Source: UBA6100 sp049658145 (GTDB taxonomy: Bacteria; Actinomycetota; Coriobacteriia; Anaerosomatales; Anaerosomataceae). From it: a stretch of DNA of 56,002 bases. A program made the position numbers and the translations under genes. The notes under the pieces were generated by a model. That model had not been told where the DNA came from and ran no database searches. It saw only the letters and a program-made list of their open reading frames with translations. Location: NCBI GenBank assembly GCA_049658145.1, contig JBASOJ010000035.1, forward strand, positions 1-56,002, read 5' to 3'. Positions within the stretch are counted from its first letter, which is position 1. Each line of letters opens with the position of its first letter. Shown here piece by piece: positions 26,338 to 35,630 of the stretch.

Positions 26338-27198
26338 GTGAAGGGCATCATACTCGCGGGCGGAGCCGGGACCCGGCTGCACCCCATCACGATCGCGACG
26401 TCCAAGCAGCTCCTGCCGGTGTACGACAAGCCGATGGTCTACTACCCGCTGTCCGTTCTGATGCTCGCGGGTATCCGCGACATCCTGGTCATCACCACGC
26501 CGACAGACGCTGCAGCGTTCCAGCGTCTCCTCGGCGACGGTGGTCAGTGGGGCATCTCGATCTCGTACGCGGTCCAGCCTCACCCCGGTGGACTTGCCCA
26601 GGCGTTCATCATCGGCGAGGCGTTCCTCGACGGCAGCCCGGCCTGTCTCGTGCTCGGCGACAACATCTTCTACGGCACCGGTCTCGCGGAGATGTTACGC
26701 GAGGCTCGCGACGATGCGTCGTCCGGGGGCGCTGTGGTGTTCGGCTATCGCGTCGGTGATCCCGAGCGGTACGGTGTCGTCGAGTTCGACGCTGAGGGGA
26801 GGGTGCTCTCCATCGAGGAGAAGCCCACCGCTCCGCGCTCCAACTATGCGGTGACCGGATTGTACTTCTACGATGCCCGCGTCTGCGAACTCGCCAAGGC
26901 GGTCGAGCCTTCCGCTCGTGGTGAACTTGAGATCACGGCGCTCAACAACCTCTATCTTGACGAGGGGCGGCTGAGCGTTCGTCTGATGAATCGCGGCATG
27001 GCGTGGCTCGATACGGGAACGCCCGACTCGCTTCAGGAGGCCGGGTCCTTCGTACAGACCATCGAGAAACGTCAGGGACAGAAGATCGCGTGCCTCGAGG
27101 AGATCGCCTACCGGATGGGCTTCATCGACGATGCGGCACTTGCGCGTGCGATGGAGGGTACATCATCGGAGTACTATCGCTATCTTGCCGGTCTGTGA
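26338..27198 (+). CDS. rmlA: glucose-1-phosphate thymidylyltransferase
   Basis: First step of the dTDP-sugar pathway. The 286-aa nucleotidyltransferase begins KGIILAGGAGTRLHPIT and has the RmlA features SKQLLPVYDKPMVYYPLS, GLAQAFIIGE, LGDNIFYG and IEEKP. GTG 26338 is preceded by GGGAGGGG. The frame is open well upstream, within rmlB, but the conserved N-terminus starts at this GTG. Confidence 0.95.
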   Translation: MKGIILAGGAGTRLHPITIATSKQLLPVYDKPMVYYPLSVLMLAGIRDILVITTPTDAAAFQRLLGDGGQWGISISYAVQPHPGGLAQAFIIGEAFLDGSPACLVLGDNIFYGTGLAEMLREARDDASSGGAVVFGYRVGDPERYGVVEFDAEGRVLSIEEKPTAPRSNYAVTGLYFYDARVCELAKAVEPSARGELEITALNNLYLDEGRLSVRLMNRGMAWLDTGTPDSLQEAGSFVQTIEKRQGQKIACLEEIAYRMGFIDDAALARAMEGTSSEYYRYLAGL

Positions 27199-27246
27199 CC
27201 GGGCCTTCGGCACGGTACCATCGGGTTCACGGAATCGGGAGACAAT

Positions 27247-28218
27247 GTGACCAAGCGTGCACTCATCACCGGCGTTGCCGGGCAGGACGGATCGTACCTG
27301 GCCGAACTGCTCCTGGATAAGGGGTACGAGGTCTACGGGATCGTCGGCCCGGTGACGGGAGACCTCCTTGGTCCCGCGATCGAGAAGGGCGGGGAGCGCC
27401 TTCATCTGCTCGAAGGCGACCTCTCGGACATGGGATCGCTTCTGGCGTGCGTGACGGAGTCGAAGCCGGACGAGGTCTACAACCTCGCCGCCATGTCGTT
27501 CGTCGGTGACTCGTGGGAGCGGGCGATCACGACCACGGACGTGAATGCGATGGGTGTGCTCCGCCTGCTTGAGGCCCTGCGCCAGGAAGCTCCGGACTCG
27601 CGCTTCATGCAAGCCGCCTCGGGAGAGGTGTTCGAACGCGCGGGACACGGCGCCCAGAGCGAATCGACTCCGATCGATCCGCATTCGCCCTACGGGGTCT
27701 CGAAGGCGTACGCATACTTCATCACGCGCACCTATCGCGAATCGCACGGCCTGTTCGGCGCCAACGCGGTGCTGTTCAACCACGAATCGCCGCGTCGCGG
27801 GGTGAACTTCGTGACGCGCAAGATCACCGACGGGGCCGCTCGCATCTCGCTCGGCATGGCGGAAGAGCTGCGCATGGGAAACCTCGACTCACGCCGTGAC
27901 TGGGGATTCGCCGGCGACTACGTGGAAGCTATGTGGCGGATCCTGCAGCACGATGAGCCCGGTGAGTTCGTGATCGCGACTGGCGAGGCGCATTCCGTTC
28001 GCGAGTTCTGCGAGATCGCGTTCGCGCGCGTCGATCTCGACTACCGCCAGTACGTGAAGGTTGACGAACGGTTCCTCCGGCCGGTAGACGCCGAGGTTCT
28101 GCTCGGCGACGCCACGAAGGCCCGGGAGATGCTCGGCTGGGAGCCGAAGATGAGCTTCCGCGGACTTGTCGAGATGATGGTGGACGCCGATCTTGCGCGT
28201 TTGTCCACCCGTGACTGA
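27247..28218 (+). CDS. divergent GDP-mannose 4,6-dehydratase paralogue
   Basis: 323 aa, the same length as gmd at 24275 and clearly related across the whole chain (KRALITG, AGQDGSYLAE, LFNHESPRRG, GNLDSRRDWGFAGDYVE). Two important sites differ. The arginine pair after the second strand is G34-P35, and the catalytic T-S-E is S125-G-E127 with the following MYG lost; Y149 and K153 are kept. A different cofactor or sugar preference, or loss of activity, is possible. It starts at GTG 27247, 48 bp after rmlA, and precedes the phosphohexomutase. Confidence 0.8.
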   Translation: MTKRALITGVAGQDGSYLAELLLDKGYEVYGIVGPVTGDLLGPAIEKGGERLHLLEGDLSDMGSLLACVTESKPDEVYNLAAMSFVGDSWERAITTTDVNAMGVLRLLEALRQEAPDSRFMQAASGEVFERAGHGAQSESTPIDPHSPYGVSKAYAYFITRTYRESHGLFGANAVLFNHESPRRGVNFVTRKITDGAARISLGMAEELRMGNLDSRRDWGFAGDYVEAMWRILQHDEPGEFVIATGEAHSVREFCEIAFARVDLDYRQYVKVDERFLRPVDAEVLLGDATKAREMLGWEPKMSFRGLVEMMVDADLARLSTRD

Positions 28219-28240
28219 TACGAGAAGGAGCTGAGGCGAG

Positions 28241-29653
28241 ATGGCATCCGAGCCGACAGGGATCCGATTTGGCACCGACGGCTGGCGGGCGGTCATCGGT
28301 GATGACTTCACCTACGTCAACCTTCGTCGCGTCGCGGACGCGGCCGGGCGGGTCTTCGCGGCCGATCACCCCGGCGGCCTGGTGCTCGTCGGTCACGACA
28401 CGCGCTTCGAGGCGGAAAGCTTCGCTCGCGCAGCCGCAGAGGTGCTCGCCTCGCACGGGCTCCGCGTGAAGCTTACCGATCGCTACCTGCCGACACCGGC
28501 ACTGTGCTGGTCGGTCGCCCACGATGATGAGGCTGTCGGCGGCGTGATGCTCACCGCGAGCCACAATCCGGCGTCGTACCTGGGCTTCAAGCTCCGCATG
28601 AGGGATGGCGGCGCGAGCCCCAAGGCCTTCACGGACCGGGTCGAGGCGGTGCTCGGGGCCGAGCCGCCCGTGCTCGATGCGGCGTCCGCCGCGCGCGTTG
28701 AGACGGTGGACCTCGTCGGCCCGTATCTCGAAGCGCTGCGCGCGATGGTCGATGCCGATCTGATCGCGGCGGCGGATCTGCGCGTGGTGGTCGATCCGCT
28801 GTACGGCGCGGGCCAGACGTACCTGGCCGAGACGCTCCGCTCCTTCGGCGTCGAGGTCGTCGAGCTCCACGGAGAGCGCAATCCCGGCTTCGGCGGCCTG
28901 CATCCCGAGCCGATCCCGCCGCACATCCGTGAGGCGCAGGACCACGTGCGCGAGCATGGCCTTGACGCGGCCTTCATCACCGACGGCGACGCCGACCGTA
29001 TCGGCGCCGCCGACCGCGACGGGGCCTTCGTCAATCCGCACCGGATCATCGCGCTGGTGGCCCGTCACCTCGTGGAGGATCGCGGAATGAGCGGCCGCAT
29101 CGTCAAGACGCTTTCGACGAGCGTGCTCGTGGATCGCATCGCGGCGCGGCTCGGTCTGGAGGTCACGACCACGCCGGTCGGCTTCAAGTGGATCTACGAG
29201 GAGATGGTCAAGGGCGACGTGCTCATCGGCGGCGAGGAGTCGGGCGGCATCGGTATGCCGTCGCACGTCCGCGAGCGGGACGGTCTGCTCATGGCGCTTC
29301 TGCTCGCGGAGATGATGGGCCAGCGCAAGATGGGTCTGGGTGAGCTGGTGGCCGACTTGCTGGATCTCACCGGCCCCATGGAGTATGGACGCGTGGACCT
29401 CACGCTCGAGCCGGCGGTGAAAGACGCGTTCGCGGCCGCGATGCCCGACCTGGCCCCGGCCGTCATGGCGGGTCTCGAGGTGCGCGAGATCGTGCGGGTC
29501 GACGGCATCAAGTTCCTGTTGCCCGACGACGCGTGGCTGCTGCTGCGAACCTCAGGGACCGAGCCGCTCGTACGCGTCTATGCCGAGGCGCCGAACTTCG
29601 GCGTGGTGGACGCCCTGCTCGCCGCGGGCCGGACGCTTGTGATGCAGGCATGA
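28241..29653 (+). CDS. phosphoglucomutase/phosphomannomutase
   Basis: Interconverts hexose 6- and 1-phosphates, supplying glucose-1-phosphate for GalU, RmlA and RfbF or mannose-1-phosphate for GDP-mannose. The 470-aa alpha-D-phosphohexomutase has the phosphoserine S107 in TASHNP, the metal loop DGDADR, the sugar-binding GGEESGG and the phosphate-binding RTSGTEP. Glucose versus mannose preference cannot be settled by eye. It starts 22 bp after the gmd paralogue with GAAGGAG upstream. Confidence 0.93.
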   Translation: MASEPTGIRFGTDGWRAVIGDDFTYVNLRRVADAAGRVFAADHPGGLVLVGHDTRFEAESFARAAAEVLASHGLRVKLTDRYLPTPALCWSVAHDDEAVGGVMLTASHNPASYLGFKLRMRDGGASPKAFTDRVEAVLGAEPPVLDAASAARVETVDLVGPYLEALRAMVDADLIAAADLRVVVDPLYGAGQTYLAETLRSFGVEVVELHGERNPGFGGLHPEPIPPHIREAQDHVREHGLDAAFITDGDADRIGAADRDGAFVNPHRIIALVARHLVEDRGMSGRIVKTLSTSVLVDRIAARLGLEVTTTPVGFKWIYEEMVKGDVLIGGEESGGIGMPSHVRERDGLLMALLLAEMMGQRKMGLGELVADLLDLTGPMEYGRVDLTLEPAVKDAFAAAMPDLAPAVMAGLEVREIVRVDGIKFLLPDDAWLLLRTSGTEPLVRVYAEAPNFGVVDALLAAGRTLVMQA

Positions 29654-29772
29654 GACCGATGCGTGTGCGGGATCGACGGGCAGAGCGCTGATGCATGAGA
29701 CCGGACGTGCTCTGGAGGGCGGGTCTCGAGTGACGTTCATGCCACGTCCGGGGCGACGCGCCGAGGCGACGG

Positions 29773-30294
29773 ATGACTGAGAAGCGAGGCAATGCAGGGC
29801 TCGTCCACTCAGCAATCGCGGAGCATGGAGAGAAGCTGCGCTTTCTGGCGATAGGTGCTGCGAACACGGCGTTCTCATACGCGTTGTTCGTGGTGCTGCT
29901 CGTGGTGTTCGGACCCGTCGTACGCGTGCTCGACGGATCGAGCATTTCCGCTCTTGCCGTGCTCGGACGCGAGTACTACCTCGTCGTGCAGTGGACTGCA
30001 TGGTTCCTTGCGGTGCCGGTGAGTACGCTCACGATGAAGTACTTCGCCTTCCGAAGTGGCGGTCGGCTCGGACGCCAGATCATTCGGGCATACTTCGTCT
30101 ATCTCCCGGCGCAAGGGATATCGGCGGTCATTCTGTGGGCAGGCGTCCGAGGCCTTGGACTGAATCCCGCCGCCGCCCAGTTCGTCGCGATCGTGGTCAC
30201 GACGGTATTCAGCTACGTGGGGCACAAGTACTTCACGTTTCGGACGCCACTCGAAGTGGGCGAGGTGCCGCCGCAGGAGATGATCGAGGGGTAG
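29773..30294 (+). CDS. GtrA family membrane protein
   Basis: 173 aa with four membrane helices and the GtrA pattern: FLAIGAANTAFSYALF in helix 1, FLAVPVSTLTMKYFAF, and VTTVFSYVGHKYFTF at the end. GtrA-type proteins are thought to move lipid-linked monosaccharides across the membrane for a periplasmic glucosyltransferase. A GtrB-like partner is at 41314 and GT-C-like proteins at 30337 and 42469. The 119-bp gap before it holds no recognisable gene. Confidence 0.82.
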   Translation: MTEKRGNAGLVHSAIAEHGEKLRFLAIGAANTAFSYALFVVLLVVFGPVVRVLDGSSISALAVLGREYYLVVQWTAWFLAVPVSTLTMKYFAFRSGGRLGRQIIRAYFVYLPAQGISAVILWAGVRGLGLNPAAAQFVAIVVTTVFSYVGHKYFTFRTPLEVGEVPPQEMIEG

Positions 30295-30336
30295 GGCGGC
30301 GACTGCTGCGGTGGGCCGCACTCCGTCGCCGAGAGG

Positions 30337-32169
30337 ATGAGAATGCGTCACGGATCACCAATCACACAACTGGGACACAAGGGGGAGCGGCAGAAGGGCA
30401 TCCGCTTGTGGGCGGCCGTTCTGATTGCCGCGGTCATCGCCGGGGTCTTCGCTCTTCCCTGGGTTGTTCCAGTGGCATCAGATGCGGTGGTGTCCGACTC
30501 ACAGGCAGTGGGATTCAGTAATCGGGCCGCGATGCTGGCACTCGCCGGAGGTGTGGGCGCCATGCTGCTGTTCGCTCGCTGGTACGGTCGCGGGGCAACC
30601 CTGGAGTCGTTGGTTTCGGTGCGAGCCGCGACGAAAGAGCAGAGGGTGAGTCCTCAAGTAACGGTCACCGTGATGGCGGTCACCTGCCTTGCCGTTGCTG
30701 CGCTCGGCATCATCCTGCAGGACCGTCCCACCGGTGACGCCGCCTACTTCATCGATCGGCTGCTTAGGATCGGCGCGGGGGGCATTCCGTACTCCCAGAT
30801 CGAGTTCAGCTACGGGCCGTTGCTCATCTATCCGCTGCTTGTCCTGTGGCGCTCGCTCGCGTGGACCGGATTGAGCGTGTACGCGGTCTACTACTGCTGG
30901 GTAGCCGTGTGTTACGTCGCTGGACTTGCGATCACGGTGTATATCCTGAACCGGATCAATGTGAGCCGCCGCGTCAGAAGCGCCGCACTGTTGGTCGCGG
31001 GGGGTGCGACGCTCTTGATGCCGACCCTGGGCGTCAACTACTCACCATTGCGGTACCTGCTCCCGTATGCGCTGTTCATTTGGGTCACGGGGCGTCTGAC
31101 TGACTCAACCGGCGGTGCGTGGCGGGGTGTCCTCCCCATTCTTGCAGCCGTCGTGGCTGCTGGTGTCTCGCCTGAAATGGGCATGGCGCTCGTCGTTGCG
31201 TTCGTGGTCGCTTTGTCGTCGCTGGTTCTAAGGGGCCACAGGGCGTATCTATCGCCGCTCCTGCTCCTGCTCGCCGGGGTGGGCGTCCTCGCGGCCGCAC
31301 TAGCCACGACGGGTGCCGGTACGTTGGGGGCGTTCGCGGGTGGAGCGTGGTACTTCCCGGTCCTTCCTGGACCGCCGGCCCTGATCTTCGTCGGCACGAT
31401 GCTGTTGCTGGCGTGGGGCATGGGTGCCTCGTTCGATACCGCAGAGCCGTCGAGCTTGGCGCTTCACTTGGGATGGCTGGCTCTCGCGGTGGTCCTGATC
31501 GTTCCCGCCCTGGGGCGCGCCGACTTCGGCCACATGTTCTGGAACGGACTGGGCGCTGGTCTCGCTTGCATGGCGGTTGCAGGAGGCATGTGGAACAAGG
31601 CTGGGACGTATCTTGGTGTGGCGGCAGCGGTCTTTCTGAGCGCCTTCTCGTTATATGCGGCCGTTGCCTTCGTACCACAGCTGATCGTCATACGGGAACA
31701 GAACATGCGGGAAGGCGCTGTTGTGATTGACTTGGAGGCGATCCATCAGCTGAAGACAACCGATAGCGTGTGCTTCACGAGCTACCTGGCGGGCGAATCG
31801 GGCCTCACGCTCGCGACATCGGGGCAACTCGCACCTCTGTATTGCCAACCGGCTAGCGCACTGAGTGAGGCGGACTTCCGGAGGTGTGTCCGGCAGATGG
31901 ACACCGCACAAGCCCTGATTCTGCCGACCGCTGAGGTGGAGCCATTTGTGGCAGCAGCGGGTGGAGCCACGCCAGACAGCGGTAGACTGGTGGCGTCTGT
32001 CCCGGCCGTTGTTGGTGGCAGCAGTTACGGACTGTTGCTGTGGGCACCTGTCACACTCAAGGGCAGGAATGCGATATTCAGCCCCGGGGCTTCGTTCGGT
32101 GTGGTGCTGCGGCGCGATTGGGTGCCACGCGAGGAAATCGGGGAGTTCACAGTCCTCGTCCGTCGATGA
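30337..32169 (+). CDS. large polytopic membrane protein, possible GT-C glycosyltransferase
   Basis: 610 aa with about 11-13 hydrophobic helices and a final hydrophilic region of about 130 residues. I see no named family. The first long external loop has DRPTGDAAYFIDRLLR, with an acidic GD in the position where GT-C enzymes carry their catalytic aspartates. The C-terminal soluble part would face outside. Codon usage is less GC-biased at third positions than in the flanking genes (more tta, ata, aga). Location after the GtrA gene suggests it uses a lipid-linked sugar. ATG 30343 is an equally good start. Confidence 0.6.
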   Translation: MRMRHGSPITQLGHKGERQKGIRLWAAVLIAAVIAGVFALPWVVPVASDAVVSDSQAVGFSNRAAMLALAGGVGAMLLFARWYGRGATLESLVSVRAATKEQRVSPQVTVTVMAVTCLAVAALGIILQDRPTGDAAYFIDRLLRIGAGGIPYSQIEFSYGPLLIYPLLVLWRSLAWTGLSVYAVYYCWVAVCYVAGLAITVYILNRINVSRRVRSAALLVAGGATLLMPTLGVNYSPLRYLLPYALFIWVTGRLTDSTGGAWRGVLPILAAVVAAGVSPEMGMALVVAFVVALSSLVLRGHRAYLSPLLLLLAGVGVLAAALATTGAGTLGAFAGGAWYFPVLPGPPALIFVGTMLLLAWGMGASFDTAEPSSLALHLGWLALAVVLIVPALGRADFGHMFWNGLGAGLACMAVAGGMWNKAGTYLGVAAAVFLSAFSLYAAVAFVPQLIVIREQNMREGAVVIDLEAIHQLKTTDSVCFTSYLAGESGLTLATSGQLAPLYCQPASALSEADFRRCVRQMDTAQALILPTAEVEPFVAAAGGATPDSGRLVASVPAVVGGSSYGLLLWAPVTLKGRNAIFSPGASFGVVLRRDWVPREEIGEFTVLVRR

Positions 32170-32419
32170 TCGCTTCTGCGCTTCAGTGCGTCACCGCGCG
32201 ATCCGCGGATGTGCAGCGTATCCTCCAGAGAGGTTCGTACGCTCGTGCTCGGCGCGTCCTGAGAGTCATCTTCGGCACCGTCTATACGGAGATCATGCGG
32301 GCGCTCGTGGGAGTCACCGCCCACGCATGTGCTAATCTCGTGCGCGTCACGAGTCATCAGATTCGTCGGCCGAATGCGTCCCGTGACGCCACCAGGTCGA
32401 TGCGTAAGGGGACCGCACT
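32170..32419 (+). other. 250-bp intergenic region before rfbF
   Basis: No gene is supported here. TAATCT at 32333-32338 is a possible -10 element about 80 bp upstream of rfbF. The stretch marks a boundary between the membrane protein and the tightly coupled rfbF-led operon, so a promoter is expected. Composition is less GC-rich than the neighbouring genes. Confidence 0.4.
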
Positions 32420-33190
32420 ATGAAGGTGGTTATCCTGGCTGGCGGGCTTGGCACTCGGCTATCCGAGGAGACCAGCATTCGTCCCAAGCCGATGGCGGAG
32501 ATCGGCGAGAAGCCGATACTGTGGCACATCATGAAGATCTACAGCCACTACGGTTTCAACGAATTCGTCATCTGTCTCGGCTATAAGGGCTACATGATCA
32601 AGGAGTACTTCTCCAACTACTTCCTGCATAACTGTGACGTCACCTTCGACATGCGCACGAATGAGATATGCGTGCACCAGAACGTGAACGAGCCGTGGAA
32701 GGTAACGCTCGTGGATACCGGTGCTGAGACGATGACCGGTGGGCGCGTGAAGCGGATTCAGCCGTACGTCGATGACGAACCGTTCATGCTCACCTATGGC
32801 GACGGTGTGGCTGACGTGGACATCGACGCGCTCGTGGAGTTCCATCGTGCCTCCGGGCGCGCGGTCACACTCACGGCCGTCCAGCCTCTGGGTCGCTTCG
32901 GTGCTCTGCAGTTGGCCGAAGCTGATGCCGTCGCCTCGTTCCGGGAGAAACCGATCGGAGACGGGGACTGGATAAACGGCGGGTTCTTCGTCATGGGGCC
33001 CGAGGTTTTCGATCGCATCGATGGGGACGAGACGATACTGGAGCGCGCCCCGCTCGAGTCGCTCGCAGGCGAGGGCCAGCTGGGCGCCTACAAGCACCGT
33101 GGGTTCTGGCAGCCCATGGACACGCTGCGCGACAAGCGCCATCTGGAGGAACTCTGGGACTCGGGCACGGCGCCCTGGAAGGTCTGGTAG
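32420..33190 (+). CDS. rfbF: glucose-1-phosphate cytidylyltransferase
   Basis: Makes CDP-glucose, the committed precursor of CDP-3,6-dideoxyhexoses. The 256-aa protein opens KVVILAGGLGTRLSEETSIRPK and has GEKPILWHIMKIYSHYG and GYKGYMIKEYF, which distinguish it from the dTDP and UDP enzymes. It leads a run of nine genes with overlaps or gaps of a few bases. The rfbG start is 2 bp after its stop. Confidence 0.96.
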   Translation: MKVVILAGGLGTRLSEETSIRPKPMAEIGEKPILWHIMKIYSHYGFNEFVICLGYKGYMIKEYFSNYFLHNCDVTFDMRTNEICVHQNVNEPWKVTLVDTGAETMTGGRVKRIQPYVDDEPFMLTYGDGVADVDIDALVEFHRASGRAVTLTAVQPLGRFGALQLAEADAVASFREKPIGDGDWINGGFFVMGPEVFDRIDGDETILERAPLESLAGEGQLGAYKHRGFWQPMDTLRDKRHLEELWDSGTAPWKVW

Positions 33191-33192
33191 CC

Positions 33193-34281
33193 GTGCCGCC
33201 GTTGTTCAGGAACACATTCGTCGGCCGCCGGATCCTACTCACGGGCCACACCGGCTTCAAGGGGTCGTGGCTCGCGCGCTGGTTGCTCGATCTCGGTGCC
33301 GACGTCACAGGCTACGCCCTGGAACCCGATACCGAGCCGTCGCTGTTCGCCGATCTCTGCCTGGATCGCGCGCTGGACAGCCGGATCGGTGACGTGCGTG
33401 ACGCCGGGGCCCTGTCAGCGCTCGTCACCGAACTCAGGCCCGAGATCGTGCTTCACCTGGCGGCGCAGCCGCTGGTGCGGCGCAGCTACGCCGAACCGCG
33501 CTACACCTTCGAGACGAACATCATGGGTACGGTGAACGTGCTCGAAGCCGTCCGTGGTTGCGAAGACACGCGCGTGGTCGTGAACGTGACCACCGACAAG
33601 GTGTATGAGAACCCGGAGACGGGCGCCGCCTTCTCCGAGGATGGGCCGCTTGGCGGGCACGATCCGTACAGCGCGAGCAAAGCCGGGTCAGAGATCGTGA
33701 CCACCTCCTACCGAAGGGCGTTCTTTTCCGGCGGAGCGGGTCCGGCCATCGCCACTGCGCGTGCGGGCAACGTGATCGGTGGAGGCGACTGGGCCGCGGA
33801 TCGGCTGGTTCCCGACTGCGCGCGGGCGCTCTCCGCCGGTGATCCGGTGATCGTGCGCAACCCCGACTCCGTCCGTCCCTGGCAGCACGTGCTGGAGCCC
33901 TTGTCGGGCTACCTGCACCTGGCTGCGTCGCTCCTGGGCGACGCGACGCTCGCAGGAGCGTTCAACTTCGGCCCGGATCCGTCGGTTACGGCCACGGTAG
34001 GCGACGTGGTTGGCCGGTTCGTAGCGGCCTGGGGTGAAGGAGCGTGGGAGACACCGGAGATGGGCGCGCAGCCGCACGAGGCGGGACAACTCCGGCTCGA
34101 CATCGAGAAGTCGCGACGAATCCTCGGCTGGTTTCCGATCTGGGACTTTGAGCAGACCGTGGACCGCACAGCGCGCTGGTACCGCCAGTATCACGGAGCC
34201 AGAGCAGCGGCTGACCTCGTCGCCGAGGACCTTGCAGCATTCGGAGACGCCGCCCATGACGCCGCAGCGCCCTGGGCATGA
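33193..34281 (+). CDS. rfbG: CDP-glucose 4,6-dehydratase
   Basis: NAD-dependent SDR (362 aa) giving CDP-4-keto-6-deoxyglucose. Shows LLTGHTGFKGSWLARWL at the NAD site, HLAAQPLVRRSY, the catalytic TTDKVYEN and DPYSASKAGSE, a combination specific to this enzyme. It starts at GTG 33193. Its product is the substrate of RfbH, encoded next. Confidence 0.96.
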   Translation: MPPLFRNTFVGRRILLTGHTGFKGSWLARWLLDLGADVTGYALEPDTEPSLFADLCLDRALDSRIGDVRDAGALSALVTELRPEIVLHLAAQPLVRRSYAEPRYTFETNIMGTVNVLEAVRGCEDTRVVVNVTTDKVYENPETGAAFSEDGPLGGHDPYSASKAGSEIVTTSYRRAFFSGGAGPAIATARAGNVIGGGDWAADRLVPDCARALSAGDPVIVRNPDSVRPWQHVLEPLSGYLHLAASLLGDATLAGAFNFGPDPSVTATVGDVVGRFVAAWGEGAWETPEMGAQPHEAGQLRLDIEKSRRILGWFPIWDFEQTVDRTARWYRQYHGARAAADLVAEDLAAFGDAAHDAAAPWA

Positions 34282-34292
34282 TAGGAGAGCAC

Positions 34293-35630
34293 GTGACCGA
34301 AAACGACCGCGCCGAACAACTCAAGCAACAGATCCTCGACCTGACCCGCGAGTACTATGCTGAGGCATTCGGCGAACGTGCCGCGTTCGTGCCCGGGGAA
34401 TCGCGCGTGGCGTACGGCGGCCGAGTGTTCGATGAGAAGGAGCTCGTCAACCTCGTCGACTCGTCGTTGGAATTCTGGCTCACCTTCGGGCGCTACTCGA
34501 AGCAGTTCGAGTCCGGACTGGCCGGGTACATCGGCGTGAAGCACGCGTTGCTGGTGAACTCTGGCTCGAGTGCGAACCTTCTTGCGTTCGCGGCGCTCAC
34601 GAGTGCGAAGCTCGGCGACCGGCGGATCCGGAGGGGCGACGAGGTCATCACCGTTGCCGCCGGGTTCCCGACCACGATCGCTCCGATCGTGCAGTTCGGC
34701 GCTGTCCCCGTGTTCGTGGACGTGACGCTCGGCACCTACAACATCGATGTCACACAGCTCGAGGATGCGCTGTCGCCGAAGACGAAGGCGGTCATGCTGG
34801 CGCACACCCTCGGCAACCCCTTCGACATCGATGCGGTGCGCGGGTTCTGCGACCGTCACGGGCTGTGGCTGGTCGAGGACAACTGCGATGCTCTCGGTGG
34901 CGACTACCGCGGGAGGAAGACCGGGTCCTTCGGCGATATCGGCACATCGAGCTTCTACCCGCCGCATCACATGACGATGGGTGAGGGCGGCGCGGTCTAC
35001 ACGAACGATGATTCGCTTGCGGGTATCCTACTCTCCATGCGCGACTGGGGCCGCGACTGCTGGTGCCCTTCAGGCAGAGACAACAGCTGCGGGAAGCGCT
35101 TCAGCCAGCAGCATGGTACGTTGCCGTTTGGCTATGACCACAAGTACGTCTACTCCGAGTTCGGTTACAACCTGAAGGTCTCGGATATGCAGGCCGCGGT
35201 CGGAGTAGCCCAGCTCGAGAAGATGCCGGCGTTCGTCGAGGCGCGCCGCGCCAATTACCGCACGCTGAGCAACGCACTCGCGCCTGTGGCCGATGCGCTG
35301 GTGCTGCCCGTGCCGACTGAAGGTGCCGATCCCTCGTGGTTCGGCTTCCTCATGACGGTGCGCGAGAACATGGGGATCACGCGGGATGATCTCGTGGGCG
35401 CGCTCGAGGAAGCGAAGGTCCAGACCAGGATGCTCTTCGCCGGCAATATGCTCAGGCAGCCGGTCTTCAACGAGATGCGGGAGAGCGGCGAGGGCTACCG
35501 GGTCGTCGGTGAGCTGACGAACACGGACCGCATCATGAACGATGCGTTCTGGATCGGCGTCTATCCGGGCATGACCCGGGAGATGCTCGAGTACATGGCA
35601 CAGGTGATCGTAGGGAGGGTCGGCCGATGA
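34293..35630 (+). CDS. rfbH: CDP-4-dehydro-6-deoxyglucose 3-dehydrase (E1)
   Basis: PMP-dependent iron-sulfur enzyme that removes the C3 hydroxyl of CDP-4-keto-6-deoxyglucose. Member of the DegT/DnrJ fold with the PLP lysine replaced by histidine (H225-H226 in YPPHHMTMGEGG), the hallmark of E1. A cysteine-rich [2Fe-2S] segment has C256, C258 and C266. GTG 34293 has AGGAGA 4 nt upstream; ATG 34278, overlapping the rfbG stop, is an alternative. The dedicated reductase (E3, AscD/YerD type) is not in the window. The ThDP gene begins within its stop. Confidence 0.95.
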   Translation: MTENDRAEQLKQQILDLTREYYAEAFGERAAFVPGESRVAYGGRVFDEKELVNLVDSSLEFWLTFGRYSKQFESGLAGYIGVKHALLVNSGSSANLLAFAALTSAKLGDRRIRRGDEVITVAAGFPTTIAPIVQFGAVPVFVDVTLGTYNIDVTQLEDALSPKTKAVMLAHTLGNPFDIDAVRGFCDRHGLWLVEDNCDALGGDYRGRKTGSFGDIGTSSFYPPHHMTMGEGGAVYTNDDSLAGILLSMRDWGRDCWCPSGRDNSCGKRFSQQHGTLPFGYDHKYVYSEFGYNLKVSDMQAAVGVAQLEKMPAFVEARRANYRTLSNALAPVADALVLPVPTEGADPSWFGFLMTVRENMGITRDDLVGALEEAKVQTRMLFAGNMLRQPVFNEMRESGEGYRVVGELTNTDRIMNDAFWIGVYPGMTREMLEYMAQVIVGRVGR

